From contig JAHJRU010000005.1 of NCBI GenBank assembly GCA_018830745.1, positions 1 through 10,631 on the forward strand: a stretch of DNA of 10,631 nucleotides, written 5' to 3'. Source of the DNA: Chloroflexota bacterium. GTDB lineage: Bacteria > Chloroflexota > Dehalococcoidia > Dehalococcoidales > JAHJRU01. The position numbers and the translations under genes are program-made. Under the pieces are notes generated by a model. That model was not told where the DNA came from. It searched no databases and saw only the letters and a program-made list of their open reading frames with translations. Positions 7,483 to 10,631 of this stretch are shown here, piece after piece; within the stretch, counting starts at the first letter, position 1, and every line of letters starts with the position of its first letter.

Positions 7483-8094
7483 TTAACCCGTTAGCTGGAT
7501 CAAGCCAACGAGGTCAAGGCCGCGGAGCACCATGCTTACGCCAATAGCTGCCAGCAGCAGGTTAAATACCTGGGAAACTGCCCTGAGCCCACCTCGACCC
7601 ATAAAACTAACAAACCAGTGACTCAGCAGAAAAATCGCCCAGGCAACAAAAATATTCAAGATAAACGAAACCAGAACCACGTACAGGGGAAACTGAGCCA
7701 CCAGCAGCATCAATGTGGTTATCGTGGCTGGGCCCACAGTCAGAGGAGTGCCGATAGGAACCACGGCTACTATCTCCTCTTTTATCACCTCTACCATTCG
7801 TCCAGTAGTAATGTATTTAACCGACAGTATCAACAGAATAAGCCCGCCGGCAATGGTAAAGGAGCCCACGGAAATACCCATGATACTTAAAATGGCCTGC
7901 CCCAGGAAGAGGAAAGCCAGCCCAAGAATGGCTGCCGTTGCCATGGCAACATGAATCATCCGGCGCTGCTGGTAACGAGGCATCCCTTCACTTAAAGATA
8001 TAACAAAGGGCAGGTTACCCAGCGCATCAATAACGATAAAGAGAGGGATAAAGGTAAGAATAAACGCTTCTAACCAGATGTTCACCTCATTCAC
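7483..8094 (-). CDS. MarC family (UPF0056) integral membrane protein
   Basis: The 203-residue product is almost entirely hydrophobic, with about six predicted membrane helices: roughly 8-30, 47-68, 72-94, 117-140, 143-163 and 178-197. Its layout matches the MarC/UPF0056 family, including FIVIDALGNLPF (18-29) near the start and VPIGTPLTVGPATITTLML (about 111-129), the equivalent of the family's PL..GPG.IT segment. The family's transport substrate is unknown; the old link to multiple antibiotic resistance has not held up. The GTG at 8094 has GAGG directly against it. A GTG three codons in (8085) has that GAGG about 9 nt upstream and may be the true start. It lies 24 nt after the acyl-CoA ligase gene and is probably cotranscribed with it. 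Confidence 0.9.
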   Translation of the reverse strand: MNEVNIWLEAFILTFIPLFIVIDALGNLPFVISLSEGMPRYQQRRMIHVAMATAAILGLAFLFLGQAILSIMGISVGSFTIAGGLILLILSVKYITTGRMVEVIKEEIVAVVPIGTPLTVGPATITTLMLLVAQFPLYVVLVSFILNIFVAWAIFLLSHWFVSFMGRGGLRAVSQVFNLLLAAIGVSMVLRGLDLVGLIQLTG

Positions 8095-8118
8095 CCTCGA
8101 CGCTCAATTTAACTGTTA

Positions 8119-9645
8119 TCAAGCTTTCTCCCGCAGTGCCCGGCGCAATATCTTACCCGCCGGGTTTCTGGGCAGCCTTTCGAGAAAGGCAATAGACTTA
8201 GGGCTAGCGTAATCCGGCAATCTCTGCCGGCAAAACTCTAATATATCGTTTTCGGTCGCTTCTTCTCCCCGCCTCATAACCACCACTGCCTCAATGGACT
8301 CTCCTAGCTCGTCATCCGGCACTCCAATAACCGCGGCTTCTACCACACCGGGGTACTGGTAAATTACTTCCTCCACTTCCACGGGATAGATGGTCTTACC
8401 AGCGCGGACGATTACGTCCTTCTTTCTCCCCACAAGATATATGTACCCATCCTCATCCGCCATCGCCATGTCACCGGTATGAAAGTAACCACCTCTCAGC
8501 GCTTCCTCAGTAACCTGAGGCATACGCCAGTAGCCTTTCATCACGTTGTCACCCCTGGCGATAACCTCACCCACCTCACCGGCGAGCGCTTCCCTCCCCT
8601 CATCATCAACTACTCTTATCTCCACGTTAGGGGCTTCCTGACCGCACGAAGCCAGCCGCCTGACCTTCTCCGGTGGTCCCTCGACCACCTGCCCCGCCCG
8701 GTCAACCAGTGTCAACGGGCCAAACTCAGTCGTGCCGTAAACCTGGAAGAAAACATTACCGAAGGTTCTTAGAGCTTGCTTGAGTACCTCCACCGGCATG
8801 GGCACGCCGGAAAACAATACGTGGCGCCAATGGCTGACATCATAATCAGCCCGCGAAGGAGACTCCAGCATGGCAGTAATCACAGGCGGTGTCAAAAAGC
8901 CGGTGGTTATTCTCTCCTGCCACATTATGTCAAGAAGAGCCTTCGGGGTATAATTGTCCGCCAGAACCAGGGTACTGCCAACATAGAAGTTGGGAATAAC
9001 GATGCTCACCATGATAGCTCCCCAGAAAAGCGGCACTGACACCAGTCCAATATCCTGCTCCCGCATGTGGCAACCCAGAACCGTATTCAGGGAACTCTCA
9101 ATTATCCCCCGGTGGGTCTCCATAATCCCCTTGGGTGCTCCGGTGGTCCCGCTGGTATAAATCAGGTAAGCTATATCCTGCTCGTCCACCTCAACTTCCG
9201 GCTCGGTGGCCGGATATTCGGCCACCAGTTCTTCGTAACTATACGCTTCCCCCACCGCAGCACCCACCACTATCGTCTTCAATGAATCTCGCGCGGCGAG
9301 CAAGGAATCAACCACCGCAGCAAACCGTTCGCCGAAAACCAGCATCTTGACCTCGGCATGGTTGAGGATGTAAGTCATCTCCGATACGCTCAACGCTGTG
9401 TTGAGAGGAACGACTATGCCACCGACTTTGGGTACGGCGAAATAAAGCTCCAGATACTGGTGGCAGCTGTCCAGAAGTATCGCCACTCGCTCCTGACGTT
9501 CCAGCCCCATATCTGTTAAAGCATTGGCCAGACTGTTTACCCGGCGGTTGAAATCCCCGAAGCTCAACCTGACCGGGCCGGATACCACGCCGACCTTTTG
9601 TGGATAACGCCTGGCATTACGCCTGGCTAACTGCCCCAAAAGCAT
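8119..9645 (-). CDS. AMP-forming acyl-CoA synthetase (class I adenylate-forming ligase)
   Basis: Enzymes of this superfamily activate a carboxylic acid with ATP to an acyl-adenylate and transfer it to CoA. From the ATG at 9645 the product has 508 residues. It shows the A3 loop YTSGTTGAPKG (163-173), the A5 motif VYGTTEFGP (302-310), A7 YFHTGD (387-392), A8 DGYIYLVGRKKDVIVRAG (399-416) and the A10 catalytic lysine in NPAGKILRR (494-502, Lys498). All expected catalytic residues are present. Substrate cannot be read from sequence; a medium or long-chain fatty acid or an aromatic acid is possible. A TTG (9660) and an ATG (9651) lie upstream, but AGGAG sits exactly 6 nt before the 9645 ATG, which favours that start. 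A GYD-domain gene lies 64 nt upstream and a MarC gene 24 nt downstream, probably in one operon. Confidence 0.93.
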   Translation of the reverse strand: MLLGQLARRNARRYPQKVGVVSGPVRLSFGDFNRRVNSLANALTDMGLERQERVAILLDSCHQYLELYFAVPKVGGIVVPLNTALSVSEMTYILNHAEVKMLVFGERFAAVVDSLLAARDSLKTIVVGAAVGEAYSYEELVAEYPATEPEVEVDEQDIAYLIYTSGTTGAPKGIMETHRGIIESSLNTVLGCHMREQDIGLVSVPLFWGAIMVSIVIPNFYVGSTLVLADNYTPKALLDIMWQERITTGFLTPPVITAMLESPSRADYDVSHWRHVLFSGVPMPVEVLKQALRTFGNVFFQVYGTTEFGPLTLVDRAGQVVEGPPEKVRRLASCGQEAPNVEIRVVDDEGREALAGEVGEVIARGDNVMKGYWRMPQVTEEALRGGYFHTGDMAMADEDGYIYLVGRKKDVIVRAGKTIYPVEVEEVIYQYPGVVEAAVIGVPDDELGESIEAVVVMRRGEEATENDILEFCRQRLPDYASPKSIAFLERLPRNPAGKILRRALREKA

Positions 9646-9709
9646 ACCCATCTCCTGCAAAACAATATTTAGCCCCTGGAATAAACCCGGCTGCCGGCGC
9701 AGACAGGGC

Positions 9710-10012
9710 TTATAAAGCAGAGGGCTTCTTCTTCAAAGCCTCAATGAAGGTTTCTATATCCATGGCCGGCAGGGTCATGGGCTGAATGGTACCCCGGGCG
9801 CTTAAATTTATCGCCAGTTTAGCCACTACTTCATCGCTGGGAGCCTCAATGATATTGACGAAATCATATGGGCCCAGAAGGGCGTACTGCGCCAATATCT
9901 TAACTCCCATATACTCTACCTCTTCGTTGACCTCTTTGATTCTCTCCGGATTGTCCCTGATGGTTTTCCTGCCTCCATCGGTTATGGTAGTGAGCATAAG
10001 ATATACCGGCAT
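9710..10012 (-). CDS. GYD domain-containing protein
   Basis: The 100-residue product matches the small GYD family, named for a Gly-Tyr-Asp motif. Here the motif is LLGPYDFVNIIEAP (about 46-59), so Gly-Pro-Tyr-Asp, preceded by MPVYLMLTTITDGG and followed by a terminal segment typical of these ferredoxin-like-fold proteins. The biochemical function of the family is unknown. The ATG at 10012 has AGGAGG 6 nt upstream, better than the GTG one codon earlier. It ends 64 nt before the ligase start, which suggests cotranscription, but no functional link can be shown. Confidence 0.88.
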   Translation of the reverse strand: MPVYLMLTTITDGGRKTIRDNPERIKEVNEEVEYMGVKILAQYALLGPYDFVNIIEAPSDEVVAKLAINLSARGTIQPMTLPAMDIETFIEALKKKPSAL

Positions 10013-10129
10013 CACTGACCTCCTTTTATTTAGAAACTGCCCTGCAATAATCTAGCTCTGATATTGTCCGTGCTTCTTTGATTTTTATCCTCCCTCCCCT
10101 TTTCGCTTTCTGTCCCCATACTAATCCCG

Positions 10130-10438
10130 CTAAAGGTGTCTAAACCGTTTATGAGTGAATACATAGAAAACACCAACTACAAATAAAATTAATGGGATAA
10201 TATACCACGGGTCACTGAACCACATAGTTAAAAGCCCCATTGCTATGATATCCGCTGTAAACAGCATTATGAAAAGACAGCTTAGTAATCCCTTTCTCTC
10301 TCGTGTCCAATCTTCAACGGTTGGGCGATACTTCCAAGGGGTTTCGAAACCTTTTGCCTGCTCTCTGTCGACGCACTTGAAGTAACACCAGCCTGCGGCA
10401 TTGAGCACCGTGAGATAGAACCGCTTCAGCTTCTCCAC
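10130..10438 (-). CDS. Small membrane protein of unknown function, two predicted helices
   Basis: I do not recognise this gene. The 102-residue product has a charged, probably cytoplasmic N-terminal half containing CVDREQAKGFETPWKYRP (about 22-39). Two hydrophobic segments follow, about 50-73 and 77-95, then a basic tail KRFRHL. The start is GTG at 10438 with GAGG about 9 nt upstream. Both ends of the charged-then-hydrophobic pattern look like real coding sequence and the frame is intact. It lies 118 nt upstream of the GYD gene on the same strand. No terminator is evident between them, so cotranscription is possible but not shown. Confidence 0.7.
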   Translation of the reverse strand: MEKLKRFYLTVLNAAGWCYFKCVDREQAKGFETPWKYRPTVEDWTRERKGLLSCLFIMLFTADIIAMGLLTMWFSDPWYIIPLILFVVGVFYVFTHKRFRHL

Positions 10439-10540
10439 GATATATTTCCTCTATAACTGTCTCTTTTAATTAGCACATACTGGCGGCGCAGCCCCTTGCC
10501 CCCACCGCCCGTTGTGCTGTATGGTAGTTCCTGATTGAGA

Positions 10541-10553
10541 ATATTGTCAATAT
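10541..10553. promoter_or_regulatory. Palindrome ATATTG-T-CAATAT upstream of the rightmost gene
   Basis: A perfect 6-bp inverted repeat with a single central base lies about 42 nt before the ATG at 10595, in the 156-nt gap between divergent genes. It includes TTGTCA (10544-10549), which could act as a -35 element, with TATCTT at 10565-10570 as a poor -10 (15-nt spacer). It could be an operator, but AT-rich palindromes this short also arise by chance. Confidence 0.25.
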
Positions 10554-10594
10554 CATCAACACGATATCTTTCGGTATATTCTACGGAGGCATCT

Positions 10595-10631
10595 ATGAAC
10601 GAAACTGAAATCTGTTATCTCTCAGCGATAG
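10595..10631 (+). CDS. N-terminus of a gene cut by the right edge, possibly amidase family
   Basis: An ATG at 10595 is preceded by GGAGG with a 5-nt spacer, and the frame stays open to the end of the window, giving MNETEICYLSAI. The ribosome site makes a real start likely. The string CYLSA followed by a branched residue resembles the first lines of amidase-signature enzymes, which often open with LCYLSATEL-type sequence. Twelve residues are too few to assign a family; treat the amidase idea as a guess. Confidence 0.5.
   Translation, partial: MNETEICYLSAI

Noticed and set aside
9680-9705. A CCGG-rich hairpin in the gap between the GYD and ligase genes
   Set aside because: The arms are only four to five bases and no T tract follows on the transcribed strand, so it is not a convincing terminator.
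10025-10110. A purine-rich SD-like stretch (GGGAGGGAGG, minus strand) before a short open frame reading IKEARTISELDYCRAVSK
   Set aside because: There is no ATG, GTG or TTG at a suitable distance; it would need an ATA or ATC start. It could be a gene remnant, but nothing supports that.
10030-10119. A 29-codon minus-strand ORF (ATG at 10119) in the gap upstream of the GYD gene
   Set aside because: It has no usable ribosome site, is very polar with no recognisable motif, and its length is expected by chance.

Overview
The window is chromosomal and carries housekeeping genes with a small accessory block at the right end. It most resembles the Chloroflexota, class Dehalococcoidia. That inference rests on the gene set: the division and cell wall (dcw) cluster is reduced to mraZ-rsmH-ftsA-ftsZ with no murein synthesis genes between rsmH and ftsA. 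Known Dehalococcoides lack peptidoglycan. No database search was possible, so the taxonomy is an inference. I see no tRNA, rRNA, CRISPR array or insertion sequence, and no stretch over 300 bases lacks a gene.

Left block (1-3247, all minus strand, read right to left): a MoaB/MogA-type protein, trmD (tRNA m1G37 methyltransferase), rplS (ribosomal protein L19) and priA (replication restart helicase). Gaps are 6 nt and 31 nt, and trmD and rplS overlap by 4 nt, so this looks like one operon. priA carries a frameshift near 1203-1226 and runs off the left edge.

Divergent control region (3248-3387): it holds a TTGACA-type promoter for the division genes. Four direct repeats with exact 10-bp spacing lie just upstream of mraZ and look like MraZ binding boxes. 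An exact copy of one box (10 nt) lies in inverted orientation at the start codon of the moaB-like gene.

Central block (3388-7398, plus strand): mraZ (transcriptional regulator), rsmH (16S rRNA m4C1402 methyltransferase), ftsA (actin-like membrane tether of the Z ring) and ftsZ (tubulin-like GTPase). mraZ and rsmH are translationally coupled, and ftsA and ftsZ have strong ribosome binding sites. A hairpin at 7423-7458 probably ends transcription from both sides.

Right block (7483-10438, minus strand): a MarC-family membrane protein, an acyl-CoA synthetase-like AMP-forming ligase, a GYD-domain protein and an unidentified 102-residue membrane protein. The first three are tightly packed in the same direction. 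At 10595 a plus-strand gene begins and runs off the right edge; its first dozen residues faintly suggest an amidase-family enzyme.

I found no clear new multi-gene system. The observations most worth a second look are the minimal dcw cluster with its phased MraZ boxes, the priA frameshift, the leader-like segment before ftsA, and the FtsZ tail that continues past its usual end.
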